Notes: generated by a model from the sequence alone, not told the origin. A stretch of 64,000 bases of DNA from Actinomycetota bacterium (GCA_013178005.1 JABLXL010000006.1:24455-88454), one strand, 5' to 3'. Shown: positions 8,350 to 20,139, counted from the stretch's first letter. Made by a program: numbers and translations.

Positions 8350-9852
8350 ATGGGAGACGAGGACATCCCCCCCGCTTTCGTGGGGGAGAGCGACCTGGTG
8401 AGGGGACGCCTGGAGAAGCTGCGCCTATGGAGAGAGCGCGGCGTGGAGCCCTACGGCCTGGGTTTTTCGCGCGGCGACAATACCGCGGAGATAAAAGAGC
8501 GGTTTGCTTCCCTCGCCGACGGGGAGGAGAGCGGATACAGGGCTTCCCTGGCGGGAAGGCTTATGGCCTTGCGGAGGCACGGGAAAGCGTGCTTCGCCGA
8601 CCTGGAGGACCGGGAAGGGAAACTCCAGCTCATGGCCTCCCTCGACTCGCTGGGAGAGGAGGGCTACACGCTTTTTCAGGATCTGGATATCGGCGACATA
8701 GTGGGGGTGGAGGGAGAGGTGTTCCGCTCCCGGCGCGGGGAACTCACCCTGCGGGTTTTCTCCTTCACCCTCCTCTCCAAAAGCCTCAGGCCTCTGCCCG
8801 AGAAGTGGCACGGCCTGAAGGACGTGGAGCTTCGCTACCGCCAGCGCTACCTGGACATGATCGTCAACCCCCAGGTGAGGGAGAACCTGCTGGTGAGGGT
8901 AAAGACCATCCAGGCCCTGCGCCGATTCCTGGACGGGCATGGCTTCATCGAGGTGGAGACCCCCATGTTGCAGCCCATCCCGGGTGGCGCCACGGCGCGA
9001 CCCTTCGTGACCTATCACCAGGCCCTGGGACAGAACCTCTATCTCCGCATCGCGCCGGAGCTTTACCTGAAGCGCTGCATCGTGGGGGGACTGGAGAAGG
9101 TCTACGAGATAAACCGCAACTTCCGCAACGAGGGCATCTCCTACAAGCACAATCCCGAGTTCACCATGCTCGAGTTCTACTGGGCCTACGTGGATTACCT
9201 GGCGCTGATGGATTTCCTGGAGGAGATGGTGTCGGCGGTGGTGGGCGAGGTCAAGGGCGCCCTCTCCTTCCCCTACCAGGGCAGGGACCTCGATCTGACC
9301 CCGCCCTGGCGCAGGGTGACCATGTCGCGGCTGGTAAGCGAGGCGGTGGGGTGCGAGATATCCTCCGGCACGCCGGAGAGGGAGCTGCGGGCCATCGCCG
9401 CCGAGCGCGAGGTGCCCCTGGAGGAGGGATGGGGTCCGGGCAAGATCGCCACCGAGCTCTTCGAGAAGCTGGTGGAGCCCAATCTCTGGGAGCCCACCCT
9501 GGTCATGGATTACCCGCGCGAGGTATCGCCCCTGGCGCGCGCCCATCGCAACGATCCTTTCCTCACCGAAAGGTTCGAGCTCATCGTCGCCGGACGGGAG
9601 ATCGCCAACGCCTTCTCCGAGCTCATCGACCCCCTTGATCAGCGCGAACGCTTCGAGGAGCAGGCGCGCCAGAGAGAGCGGGGGGACGAGGAAGCCCACG
9701 TTGTGGATTACGATTACCTGCGAGCCCTGGAATATGGCATGCCCCCCGCCGGAGGCCTCGGCCTGGGGATCGACCGCCTGGTGATGCTGCTGACCGACTC
9801 CCACTCCATCCGCGAGGTCATACTGTTTCCGCACCTGCGCCCCGAATCCTGA
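8350..9852 (+). CDS. lysS: Lysyl-tRNA synthetase, class II
   Basis: Charges tRNA-Lys with lysine. The N-terminal OB-fold anticodon domain (about residues 50-150, GRLMALRRHGKACFADLED) is followed by the class II catalytic core: motif 1 around RFLDGHGFIEVETPML, motif 2 FRNEGIS near residue 258, and motif 3 GLGLGIDRLVML near 470. At 500 aa it is a typical bacterial LysRS. The ATG at 8350 is preferred over the GTG at 8323 because AAAGGA at 8335-8340 is 9 bases upstream. The 226 bases before that show no recognised leader element. Confidence 0.96.
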   Translation: MGDEDIPPAFVGESDLVRGRLEKLRLWRERGVEPYGLGFSRGDNTAEIKERFASLADGEESGYRASLAGRLMALRRHGKACFADLEDREGKLQLMASLDSLGEEGYTLFQDLDIGDIVGVEGEVFRSRRGELTLRVFSFTLLSKSLRPLPEKWHGLKDVELRYRQRYLDMIVNPQVRENLLVRVKTIQALRRFLDGHGFIEVETPMLQPIPGGATARPFVTYHQALGQNLYLRIAPELYLKRCIVGGLEKVYEINRNFRNEGISYKHNPEFTMLEFYWAYVDYLALMDFLEEMVSAVVGEVKGALSFPYQGRDLDLTPPWRRVTMSRLVSEAVGCEISSGTPERELRAIAAEREVPLEEGWGPGKIATELFEKLVEPNLWEPTLVMDYPREVSPLARAHRNDPFLTERFELIVAGREIANAFSELIDPLDQRERFEEQARQRERGDEEAHVVDYDYLRALEYGMPPAGGLGLGIDRLVMLLTDSHSIREVILFPHLRPES

Positions 9853-10431
9853 CCCCAGGCATGACACGGCCCGAAACCTGGCCCATTGGCCGGCAAGCGG
9901 TGTTTTCGGGTTTTCCTCGCAATATGTCAAGCCTGGTACCCCAGCCATAACGATATCTTCGTAAAATTGCCGGCGATTTCCCCCGGGTTGGGTGGAGTCT
10001 TTCTGGGGGAGGGTGGTGCTGATGAACATAAGCGGTGCGAGCCGCCTGCGGCCGAAAAGCACCGTTCGAGGCCGGGAAAGACCCCGCTTGGGGGGTTCGT
10101 CAAGACACCGATGGGTGATGACGACTTACATAGGGAAACGTTTACCATTAAAAAGCGTATATGTCGATGGGGGCGCGAGAGTTATGCGAGGGGAATCTGC
10201 CGGGAAACCCGCCGGTACGAGACCCCCGCACAGGAGACCTGGAGGCCCCGCGCCGGCGACCTGGGGGGCGGCGGAGGAGATGACGGAACGCATGGCGAAG
10301 GTTCCCCCAAAGGCATATAAATAGGTATGATTGAGGCGTGATATTTCAGCGAAAAAGGTGTGATAATAAAAAGTGAAGAAGACTAAATCGCGCGATACAG
10401 GTGGCGCGAGACATATGCGGAGGTAGATATC
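9853..10431. other. Intergenic leader region before clpC, no supported gene
   Basis: 579 bases. Several overlapping ORFs (9886-10320, 9992-10324) have no recognisable protein features and are not called. A segment around 10013-10071 can fold (GGTGCT pairing with AGCACC around an inner G/C-rich hairpin), so a structured leader is possible. GGAGG at about 10420 serves the clpC GTG start. The ctsR/mcsA/mcsB genes that precede clpC in Firmicutes are absent. Confidence 0.4.
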
Positions 10432-12906
<2,475 letters not shown>

Positions 12907-12908
12907 AA

Positions 12909-13006
12909 TGGGGTCGTATCTTGAATTTTTCCTCGCTTTGCTTGTGGTTGCTTTTTTCTTTGGGGTCGTATCTTGAATTATTCCTCGCTTTGCTTGTGGT
13001 TGCTTC
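12909..13006. repeat. Two direct copies of a 52-bp T-rich unit after clpC
   Basis: TGGGGTCGTATCTTGAAT begins copies at 12909 and 12961, a 52-base period, each running through TTCCTCGCTTTGCTTGTGGTTGCTT. They start immediately after the clpC stop. The T-rich ends suggest a role at the transcript end, but I see no clear hairpin. Confidence 0.75.
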
Positions 13007-13008
13007 TT

Positions 13009-13436
13009 CCGGCCCGGGCCGTCGGGTAGCGGTCTCGCTCGGCGCGCACGAGGCCGGCCAGGAGAAAAGAAACCCCATCCAGCGCGGCCTCCCTGCGACC
13101 GACCCGGTCGTTCCCGGGCTTGTAGCAGCACTTCCCTCCTTCATCCGGCCCGGGCCGTCGGGTAGCGGTCTCGCTCGGCGCGCACGAGGCCGGCCAGGAG
13201 AAAAGAAACCCCATCCAGCGCGGCCTCCCTGCGACCGACCCGGTCGTTCCCTGGCTTGTAGCAGCACTTCCCTCCTTCATCCGGCCCGGGCCGCCGGGTA
13301 GCGGTCTCGCTCGGCGCGTACGAGGCCGGCCAGGAGAAAAGAAACCTCATCCAGTGCGGCCTCCCTGCGACCGACCCGGTCGTTCCCGGGCTCGTGGCAG
13401 CGTCTCCCTCCCTCTTCCGGCCCGGGCCGCCGGGAA
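13009..13436. repeat. 136-bp tandem repeat, three copies plus a partial fourth
   Basis: CCGGCCCGGGCCG occurs at 13009, 13145, 13281 and 13417, exactly 136 bases apart each time. Copies 1 and 2 are nearly identical, copy 3 differs at several positions, and the fourth stops after about 20 bases. The period is not a multiple of three, so the ORFs listed across it on both strands are by-products of the repeat and not genes. Each unit is G/C-rich with an internal AGGAGAAAAGAAACC purine tract. Confidence 0.9.
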
Positions 13437-13612
13437 AGCTGGCCGGCGTGAGATGGGAGGAAGGCTGGGGCAGGGTGCCAGCCTAACGATCTCTTTTCAC
13501 CTGGAAAGCGCCTACCGAAACATCAGGACGTTCGCGCCCTTGACACTGGGAGGGAATATAATCGGTCCGGGATCCAGGTCCGGGTCGGTGGTTGTGAGGC
13601 AAGGAGGCTGAT

Positions 13613-14977
13613 TTGAAGACGGAGCGATCCATGTACGTCTGCGGCGAGTGCGGAGGAGCCTCCCTGCAATGGCTGGGCAGATGCCCCGCCTGCGGCAGCT
13701 TCGGGACCATGCGCGAGGAGAGGGAAGAGCCCCCGCGGCGGGGGACGAAGGCGCGCGAAAGCTCGCTTCTGCGCATGGAGACGGTGGAAGGGGAAAGCCC
13801 ACGGTTACGCACGGGCATCGGCGAGCTTGACCGGGTGTTGGGCGGAGGGGCGGTGCCAGGGTCCTTGGTGCTCCTGGGGGGAGAGCCGGGGATAGGAAAG
13901 TCCACCCTGCTTCTTCAAGCCGCGTCATCCTTCGCTATGGGGGGCGCCAAGGTCCTGCTCGTTAGCGGTGAGGAATCGGCCGCCCAGATAGCCTCCCGCG
14001 CCAGGCGCACCTTCAGCCTCAACCCTGATCTGTATCTCGCGTGCGAGACGGATATGGAGTCGGTGGAAGGCGTGGCAAGAGAACTTTCCCCCCAGGTTAT
14101 GGTGGTGGATTCCATCCAGACCATGCGCAGCCCGGAGCTCGAATCTTCCCCCGGAGGCGTGAACCAACTGCGAGAGTGCGTGGCTCGCATGCAGGCGCTG
14201 GCCAAGGAGACCGGAGCGGTGATCTTTCTGGTGGGTCACGTCACCAAGGAGGGGGTGCTGGCCGGCCCCAGGCTGGTGGAGCATATGGTGGACTGCGTCC
14301 TTTATTTCGAGGGAGAACGCTTCGACTCCCTGCGCGTCCTCCGTGCCGCCAAGAACCGTTTCGGTTCCGTGAGCGAGGTGGGTATTTTCGAGATGACCGA
14401 CGCCGGGTTGCGGGAGGTGGAGGACCCCTCGCGACTCTTCCTTGACGCGCGCGAGAAGCCGGTGCCAGGGACGGCGGTGACGGTGATAATGGAGGGCAAG
14501 CGCCCGCTGCTCGTGGAGGTGCAGGCCCTGGTGGCGCCCTCGAGACTCCCCGCGCCCAAACGCGTATCCACCGGCATGGACGGCAGACGCCTGGCGATTA
14601 ACGTGGCGGTGCTGGAGCGCAAGGCGAAGGTCGCGCTTTCGGAGCGCGATATCTACGTAGGAGTGTGTGGGGGCCTGCAGGTCTCCGAGCCGGCCCTGGA
14701 CTTGGGGGTATGCATGGCTATAGCATCCTCGCGTTATGATCGGACCCTTCCCCCGCACGCGGTCTTCGTGGGCGAAGTGAGCCTCACGGGGGAGGTGCGC
14801 CCGGTTTCCCGTATCGGCGAGCGGGCCCGTGAGGCGTCGCGCCTGGGGTTCCTCTCCCTGGTCATTTCGGACAAGGCGCGCGCCCAAGGTTTGCCTCACG
14901 GCATCGAGGTGGTGGGGGTCCGGGATGTGGCTCACGCCCTGGCGGCATTTGGGATATCCCGTGCGCGCGAGCATTAA
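13613..14977 (+). CDS. radA: DNA repair protein RadA (Sms)
   Basis: RadA is a RecA-like ATPase that drives branch migration during recombination. A C4 zinc finger is visible (Cys10, Cys13, Cys24, Cys27), then Walker A GGEPGIGKST near residue 89, the RadA-specific KNRFG motif near 247, and a Lon-protease-like C-terminal domain from about 285. 454 aa is the usual size. The start is TTG at 13613 with AAGGAGG five bases upstream; an ATG at 13631 lacks a comparable site. An upstream TTGACA/TATAAT pair (13540-13562) is spaced by only 11 bases, so any promoter there probably depends on the -10 box. disA follows after 242 bases. Confidence 0.95.
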   Translation: MKTERSMYVCGECGGASLQWLGRCPACGSFGTMREEREEPPRRGTKARESSLLRMETVEGESPRLRTGIGELDRVLGGGAVPGSLVLLGGEPGIGKSTLLLQAASSFAMGGAKVLLVSGEESAAQIASRARRTFSLNPDLYLACETDMESVEGVARELSPQVMVVDSIQTMRSPELESSPGGVNQLRECVARMQALAKETGAVIFLVGHVTKEGVLAGPRLVEHMVDCVLYFEGERFDSLRVLRAAKNRFGSVSEVGIFEMTDAGLREVEDPSRLFLDAREKPVPGTAVTVIMEGKRPLLVEVQALVAPSRLPAPKRVSTGMDGRRLAINVAVLERKAKVALSERDIYVGVCGGLQVSEPALDLGVCMAIASSRYDRTLPPHAVFVGEVSLTGEVRPVSRIGERAREASRLGFLSLVISDKARAQGLPHGIEVVGVRDVAHALAAFGISRAREH

Positions 14978-15219
14978 GTGAAGGCCCGCGGCCTGCGCTG
15001 CCTCGAATTACCCTTCCCTTACGCAAACCATGCGGCACGAATACACTATTGCCGTGCATTGGTCAAGGCGGGTGCTCGCTGCCGGCGTTGACGCGAACCA
15101 TTTTTTCAGCCTCCGCGCGCGACAAGGCACGGGTGCGCTTTTTTCGCGCATTGATTATGATATAGGCAGCTCGAGGCAAGTGCCGTCAGGCCCGTGGCAC
15201 CACCGTTGACGGGAGGCCC

Positions 15220-16296
15220 ATGGAAGATTACCGCAAGGACCGGGATTACCTTGAATACCTGCGCCTGGTCGCGCCGGGAACGGAGCTGCGCGAAGCGCTG
15301 GCCCGACTAATGTCCTCGCATCTGGGAGCTCTTATAGTGATGGGTGACGGCGACGATGTCCTTGAGGTGGTGGACGGCGGGGTCGAGCTGAACTGGGAGT
15401 TTTCCGCCGCCAATCTCTTCCAGGTATCGAAGATGGACGGAGCAGTGGTGCTTGACGAGGGGCTCTCGAAAATTCGTTTCGCCAATGTCCACCTGGTGCC
15501 GGATCCATCCATACCCACCAAGGAGGGCGGGACGCGCCACCGCACGGCGGAAAGGGTCGCGAAACAGACGGGCAGGCTGGTCATCGCCGTCTCCGAACGC
15601 ATGGAAAGAGTTACCATGTACAAGGACGACTGGAGCCACGTCATCCTCTCTGTGCGCGTGCTGATAAGCAAGGCGAACCAGGCGCTGCAGACGCTGGAGA
15701 AGTACAAAGCACGCCTCGACCACGTTTCCGCCACCCTGAGCGCGCTGGAGTTCGAGGACCTGGTAAGCCTCCAGGATGTGGCGAGCGTGCTGCAACGGGC
15801 GGAGATGATGGTCAGGTTGGCGGAGGAGATCAAGGTATACCTTGCGGAGTTGGGGGTGGAAGGCAGGTTGGTTGAGCTCCAGATGGAGGAGCTCATGTTC
15901 GGGGTAGAGAGGGAGAAGAGAAACGTCATCAGGGATTACCGCGTCGAGGAGCGGGGAAAAACGGTGGAGGCGGTGGAGAAAAGCCTCACCAACCTGACCG
16001 ACGAGGAGCTGCTGCAGTTGACCAGCGTGGCACAAGCCCTTGGCTATTCCGGCGCACACGATGAGATGGACCGGCCCCTTTCTCCCCGGGGATACCGCAT
16101 GCTGGAGCGCATCCCCAGGCTGCCTTCATCGGTGGTGGAGAAGCTGGTCAAGAATTTCAAGACCATGCAGAACATCATGCAGGCCTCGGAGAAGATGCTC
16201 GACGAGGTGGAAGGGGTGGGCAAGGTACGCGCCCGCGCCATCAAGGAAGGGTTGCGCCGCATAGCCGAGTCGTCGCTGGTGGAGAGGTATATTTAA
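15220..16296 (+). CDS. disA: DNA integrity scanning diadenylate cyclase DisA
   Basis: Makes the second messenger c-di-AMP from ATP while monitoring DNA structure. The N-terminal DAC domain carries DGA at residues 73-75 and RHRT at 106-109, both needed for catalysis. A helical spine runs over about 150-290, and a C-terminal helix-hairpin-helix domain ends near EVEGVGKVRARAIKEGLRR. 358 aa is standard. The gene order radA-disA is the classical one and fits a shared role in DNA damage. No c-di-AMP riboswitch was recognised in this window. Confidence 0.96.
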   Translation: MEDYRKDRDYLEYLRLVAPGTELREALARLMSSHLGALIVMGDGDDVLEVVDGGVELNWEFSAANLFQVSKMDGAVVLDEGLSKIRFANVHLVPDPSIPTKEGGTRHRTAERVAKQTGRLVIAVSERMERVTMYKDDWSHVILSVRVLISKANQALQTLEKYKARLDHVSATLSALEFEDLVSLQDVASVLQRAEMMVRLAEEIKVYLAELGVEGRLVELQMEELMFGVEREKRNVIRDYRVEERGKTVEAVEKSLTNLTDEELLQLTSVAQALGYSGAHDEMDRPLSPRGYRMLERIPRLPSSVVEKLVKNFKTMQNIMQASEKMLDEVEGVGKVRARAIKEGLRRIAESSLVERYI

Positions 16297-16452
16297 GAGG
16301 CCCGCGGTCCCGAGGTCACTAGAGGGCTCTGTGCCAGTCGCAAAGGCCTGCGGCATGGCGATGATACCGATGGCGTATGCCGCGGACCAATGGATAAACT
16401 TATCCATTATATGGTACCTGCTTTACTGAACGGCGCTGTCGGTTTAGCGTGT

Positions 16453-16482
16453 TTGACACCCCCGAAAGACCGAACCTATAAT
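16453..16482 (+). promoter_or_regulatory. Consensus sigma-70 promoter
   Basis: TTGACA (16453-16458) and TATAAT (16477-16482) are both perfect and spaced by 18 bases. The predicted start is near 16489, about 20 bases before the small gene at 16512, so a short leader. It would also drive carD downstream. Confidence 0.8.
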
Positions 16483-16511
16483 AAACTTAACCTGATGATA
16501 TGGAGGAAATG

Positions 16512-16907
16512 ATGCGCGAGGCGGATTGTGCGGAATTCCAGAAGACCGTTTCGGAGCACCTGGTCCGCAACCGCAGTATCCTCGATGTCATGACCAAGCT
16601 CCAGGATGCCGCAACAAGGATCAACCGCGCTTTGGCGAAGACCGTCACCAGCTGCGGTTGTTTAAGTATAGAGGCAAAAAAGCAGGAATTGCCCGAGGAT
16701 GCTAGTTTTTCCCAGGTGGCCAATTACGTCAAGAGCCATATAGAGGGCAAGCTCTGCCCCAACTGCGCCGACGTCATCGAGATGGAGCTGGGCAACGCCA
16801 TGTTCTATCTCGCGGCTACCTGTTGCCTGCTCGACCTGGATCTTAAAAGCGTGCTGGAGAGGGAAAACGACCGCATAAACACCCTGGGAGTGTACAGCCT
16901 CACCTAG
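16512..16907 (+). CDS. Conserved-looking small cysteine-containing helical protein, unknown function
   Basis: 131 aa, not recognised with certainty. It has two cysteine clusters (SCGC near residue 50 and CPNC near 80) that could bind a metal. The C-terminal helix MELGNAMFYLAATCCLLDL resembles the ELGDVLFYLA helix of MazG-like nucleotide pyrophosphohydrolases, but the MazG metal-binding acidic motifs are not evident. The ORF-track ATG at 16500 is part of the ribosome site: GGAGG at 16502-16506 fits ATG 16512 with five bases between. It has its own perfect promoter and lies between disA and carD. Real gene likely; function open. Confidence 0.7.
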   Translation: MREADCAEFQKTVSEHLVRNRSILDVMTKLQDAATRINRALAKTVTSCGCLSIEAKKQELPEDASFSQVANYVKSHIEGKLCPNCADVIEMELGNAMFYLAATCCLLDLDLKSVLERENDRINTLGVYSLT

Positions 16908-17100
16908 CGGAGCGGTGACCCCGGTGCCAGGATACGGGCAGGAGCGTCCGCAGAGTACTTGAGTTTACAGCGAAGGATGGTTGTTGCCCGGATAGCCTGG
17001 ACCGCGCTTTGACCACCCCGGTACTTGCGCAAGAACGGGATGCTTTTTCGCGCGGGAGGGAAACGCCGGGAAAGCCCAAGAGGCCTGAGAGGTGATGAGG

Positions 17101-17583
17101 ATGTTTCATGTGGGCGATGTGGTAGTCTATCCTCACCATGGGGCGGGGGTCATCGAGGGCATTTCCGAGAAGGACGTGGAGGGGGAGAAAAAGAAGTATT
17201 TCGTCCTCAGGATGTGCCAGGGAAACCTAAAGGTGATGGTTCCCGCGGATAGCTCGCAGGAAGTGGGTCTGCGCAGCGTCATCGGCGAGGAAGAGGTCGA
17301 GAGGGTTTTCGACATCCTGGGCGAGAAACCGACCCCCATGCCAAGCAACTGGAACCACCGCTACAAGAAGAACCGGGAAAAGCTGCACAGCGGCGATATC
17401 TTCCAGGTGGCGGAGGTAGTGCGCAACCTCACCGTAAGGGACATGGAGAAGGGGCTTTCCAGTGGCGAGAAGCGCATGCTGGCCCACGCCCGCGAGATAC
17501 TCGCGAGCGAGTTGGCTTTTGCCGTGAGGGTGGAAGCCGAGGAAGCCCTGCGCATGATCGAGGAGACGTTCTCCTCCTCCTGA
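17101..17583 (+). CDS. carD: CarD/CdnL-type RNA polymerase-binding transcription regulator
   Basis: The protein opens with FHVGDVVVYPHHGAGVIEGI, the Tudor-like RNA-polymerase interaction domain of CarD, and continues with the basic helical domain (RYKKNREKLHSGDIFQVAEVVRNL, then a helix with SSGEKRMLAHAREIL) that contacts promoter DNA. CarD stabilises open complexes at ribosomal and other promoters. 160 aa from ATG 17101, which lies eight bases after GAGAGG; GTG 17092 and ATG 17095 are less well placed. It follows the small unknown gene by 193 bases and may share its transcript. Confidence 0.92.
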   Translation: MFHVGDVVVYPHHGAGVIEGISEKDVEGEKKKYFVLRMCQGNLKVMVPADSSQEVGLRSVIGEEEVERVFDILGEKPTPMPSNWNHRYKKNREKLHSGDIFQVAEVVRNLTVRDMEKGLSSGEKRMLAHAREILASELAFAVRVEAEEALRMIEETFSSS

Positions 17584-17703
17584 CCCGGCGTCTTGCGCTA
17601 TAATCTATATGGACCCCCGGGTTCCATCATCTTTTTATCATCCGCTCGGGGGAATAACTGCGAAGGGAGGGTTGCGCCGCTGGTGCGGAAGCATGGTTAG
17701 TAC

Positions 17704-18768
17704 ATGGTAGTCCTCGTCGTCCGACTCATCTTCATGTTTGTCGGAGGGATAGGGGGCTATGAGCTGGGACAGCTTCTGGAGAGGCAATACCTGCACGATC
17801 TCGACCCGACTTATTATCTTATCGGCTTAATCGTTTCCATAATCGTCTGCGTGGGGTTGGGGTTCGTGATCGGGGGAGCCGCGGGAAGGTACCTGGCCAG
17901 ACTCCTCAACCGTTTCGAGGTGGCTATTCAGGACGTCCCGGGCACCGATATCCTCATGGGAGCGATCGGCATCATAGCCGGTTTCCTCATCGCCTTCCTT
18001 CCCTCGGTCATACTCTTCCGTTCCTACCCGGGATGGGTTTTCGCCCTGGTTCTCTATGCCTTCTGTGGGGTCATAGGATACATCATCGCGGTGCAGAAAA
18101 AGGAGGACATCCTTAACCTGTTCCGGGGCTCGCGCCAGGCGCCGGCCGGTCCGGATGCGGAGAAGAAGGCGCGACCCGCGCTCATCCTGGACACCAGCGT
18201 GATCATCGACGGTCGCATCACCGATATCTGCCGCTCCGGCTTTATGGAAGGGCAGCTGGTGGCGCCCCGTTTCGTCCTCGAGGAGCTTCAGTCCATAGCC
18301 GATTCCGAGGAGCCCCTCAAGCGTAACCGCGGCAGGCGCGGCCTGGACGTGCTCAACGCCCTGCAGAGACTGGACCGCGTGGAGGTACGGATCGAGGAAC
18401 GGGACTTTCCCGAGATGTCCGGAGTGGACACGAAGCTGATCGCGTTGGCCAAGGATTTGGACCTGCCGGTCATGACCACCGATTTCAACCTCAACCGAAT
18501 CGCCGAGCTGCAGGGGGTGCGCGTGTTGAACATCAACGAGCTGGCGAACTCACTGAAACCGATAGTGCTTCCGGGGGAATCCGTCACCCTTACCCTGGTC
18601 AAGGAAGGCAAGGAGCAGGGCCAGGGTGTGGGGTACCTCGACGACGGCACCATGGTGGTGGTGGAAAGGGGAAAAAAGTATATCGGGCGCAAGGTGGACG
18701 TTGTGGTGACCAGTATCCTACAGACGCCGGCGGGGAGGATGATCTTCTCCACGCTGAAGGGGGGATAG
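17704..18768 (+). CDS. Membrane-anchored PIN-TRAM domain RNase-like protein (YacL family)
   Basis: Four hydrophobic segments fill residues 1-135, followed by a PIN nuclease domain opening with LILDTSVIIDGRI near 160 and including acidic metal-site residues in SGVDTKLIALAKDL and MTTDFNLNR. A TRAM domain (about 295-352, LVKEGKEQGQGVGYLDDGTMV) would bind RNA. The YacL family is typically 350-360 aa and sits between carD and ispD in Gram-positives, as here. It is a probable membrane-localised ribonuclease; its target is unknown. A TATAAT box at 17599-17604 precedes it without a clear -35. The ispD start is 3 bases after its stop. Confidence 0.88.
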   Translation: MVVLVVRLIFMFVGGIGGYELGQLLERQYLHDLDPTYYLIGLIVSIIVCVGLGFVIGGAAGRYLARLLNRFEVAIQDVPGTDILMGAIGIIAGFLIAFLPSVILFRSYPGWVFALVLYAFCGVIGYIIAVQKKEDILNLFRGSRQAPAGPDAEKKARPALILDTSVIIDGRITDICRSGFMEGQLVAPRFVLEELQSIADSEEPLKRNRGRRGLDVLNALQRLDRVEVRIEERDFPEMSGVDTKLIALAKDLDLPVMTTDFNLNRIAELQGVRVLNINELANSLKPIVLPGESVTLTLVKEGKEQGQGVGYLDDGTMVVVERGKKYIGRKVDVVVTSILQTPAGRMIFSTLKGG

Positions 18769-18771
18769 GAG

Positions 18772-19500
18772 ATGGGAGGGGCGGCTGCGATAGTGGCCGG
18801 CGCGGGCAGAGGAGAGAGGATAGGCCACAAGGAAGGAAAACAGTTCCTGTCCCTGGGCGGCATACCGGTGCTCGCCCGTTCTCTTCTTAACCTGGCGGCG
18901 GTGCCCGAGGTGGAGGAGATAGTCCTGGTCGTGAACGCCGGGGACATAGAGCGTGCGGAAAGGGAGATCGTTAAGCGCTACGCCCTGGAGAAGGTGAAAG
19001 CCGTGGTGGAGGGAGGGGAATGGAGGCAGGAATCGGTCTTCCGTGCCCTGCGAACCCTGCGTTCGCGCGCGGAGACCATCGTGGTGCATGACGGGGCGAG
19101 GCCGCTCGCCACCCCCCCGTTGTTCAGGCGCGCCCTCAAGGCCTTGTCCGATTGGGACTGCGAGGGAGTGATAACCGCCGTCCCGGTGGTGGACACCATC
19201 AAGGAGGTGGAGGGAGGCTGGGTGATCAGGACCCCGGAGCGGAGGCGGCTCTGGGCGGTGCAGACACCCCAGTGTTTTCGCTCCGCCGCCCTCCAGGACG
19301 CCCACGAGCGCGCTTTCCGGGAGGGGGTTTGGGCGACGGACGACGCGGCGTTGCTGGAGAGGTACCGTTACCGCGTGAGGGTGGTGGAAGGAGAGATCAC
19401 CAACATCAAGATAACCTATCCCCGCGACCTCATCATGGCGGAAGCGTTGCTGGAGGAAGGAGGGCTGGAGGTTGTCGTTCCGGACGGGTCTGGGCTTTGA
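18772..19500 (+). CDS. ispD: 2-C-methyl-D-erythritol 4-phosphate cytidylyltransferase IspD
   Basis: Third step of the MEP isoprenoid pathway: CTP plus methylerythritol phosphate gives CDP-ME. The N-terminal nucleotide loop is slightly unusual (IVAGAGRGERIG where AAGxGxR is typical), then the conserved KQFLSLGGIPVL, VVHDGARPL, VPVVDTIKEV and the C-terminal NIKITYPRDLIMAE are all present. 242 aa is normal. It overlaps the ispF start by 29 bases, indicating coupled translation of successive pathway enzymes. Confidence 0.94.
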   Translation: MGGAAAIVAGAGRGERIGHKEGKQFLSLGGIPVLARSLLNLAAVPEVEEIVLVVNAGDIERAEREIVKRYALEKVKAVVEGGEWRQESVFRALRTLRSRAETIVVHDGARPLATPPLFRRALKALSDWDCEGVITAVPVVDTIKEVEGGWVIRTPERRRLWAVQTPQCFRSAALQDAHERAFREGVWATDDAALLERYRYRVRVVEGEITNIKITYPRDLIMAEALLEEGGLEVVVPDGSGL

Positions 19501-19957
19501 CGCTCACGCATTCGAGGAGGGCAGGAAGCTGGTGCTGGGAGGGGTTCAGGTGCCGTATGCACGTGGGCTGGCGGGTCATTCCGACGCGGACGTCCTGACC
19601 CACGCCCTCATGGACGCCCTGCTGGGCGCGTGCGGGGAGAGGGACATCGGGGAACATTTTCCCGATCAGGATCCGGCTTACCAGGGTATATCCAGCCTTG
19701 TGCTCCTGGAGGAAGTGGTGGGTTTGCTGAGGGAGAAGAACTACCGCGTGGTGAACGCCGACTGCGTGATCGTGGCGCAGGAACCGCGCCTGGCTCCTTA
19801 TATCCAGAGCATGCGTGAGGCCCTGGCCTTCACCTTGGGGATAGAGATCGACCGGGTGGGAGTCAAGGCCACCACCACCGAGGGAATGGGTTTCGCGGGG
19901 CGCGGCGAGGGCATCGCCGCCATGGCCACGGTGTTGCTCCAGAAGCCCGAGACCTAG
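19472..19957 (+). CDS. ispF: 2-C-methyl-D-erythritol 2,4-cyclodiphosphate synthase IspF
   Basis: Converts CDP-ME 2-phosphate to the cyclic diphosphate in the MEP pathway. Metal ligands Asp10 and His12 (GFDAHAF) and His44 are visible, along with the HSDADVLTHALMDALLGA active-site helix and the C-terminal TTTEGMGFAGRGEG signature. 161 aa is typical. The TTG start at 19472 has AAGGAGG (19457-19463) eight bases upstream inside the end of ispD. The gap between IspD (step 3) and IspF (step 5) is filled by IspE, which must be encoded elsewhere. Confidence 0.94.
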   Translation: MSFRTGLGFDAHAFEEGRKLVLGGVQVPYARGLAGHSDADVLTHALMDALLGACGERDIGEHFPDQDPAYQGISSLVLLEEVVGLLREKNYRVVNADCVIVAQEPRLAPYIQSMREALAFTLGIEIDRVGVKATTTEGMGFAGRGEGIAAMATVLLQKPET

Positions 19958-20139
19958 GTGAGCTTCCCTGAACAGGTCCGCACGCGCGGGGCTTGCAACA
20001 ATAGTATTGCGCCTGGCTCCGGGAATATGGTGCCCGGGTTCATAAATATTGATGCTAGGCTTAGAAGCATTGTGGACGCCCGCTTGACAGGCGTGTTAGC
20101 ATGGTAACGTTCGAGATTTCTTGAAAAGAGAAAAACATG

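Noticed and set aside
9886-10324. Two overlapping plus-strand ORFs between lysS and clpC
   Set aside because: No ribosome site, no recognisable protein character, and they overlap each other in different frames.
13540-13562. TTGACA and TATAAT before radA taken as a full sigma-70 promoter
   Set aside because: The spacer is only 11 bases, too short for a normal -35/-10 pair.
12921-13611. Several ORFs on both strands (e.g. 12190-13131 minus, 12821-13267 minus, 12921-13301 plus, 13354-13611 plus)
   Set aside because: They are created by the 136-bp tandem repeat, whose period shifts frame; the translated stretches are the same DNA in successive frames.
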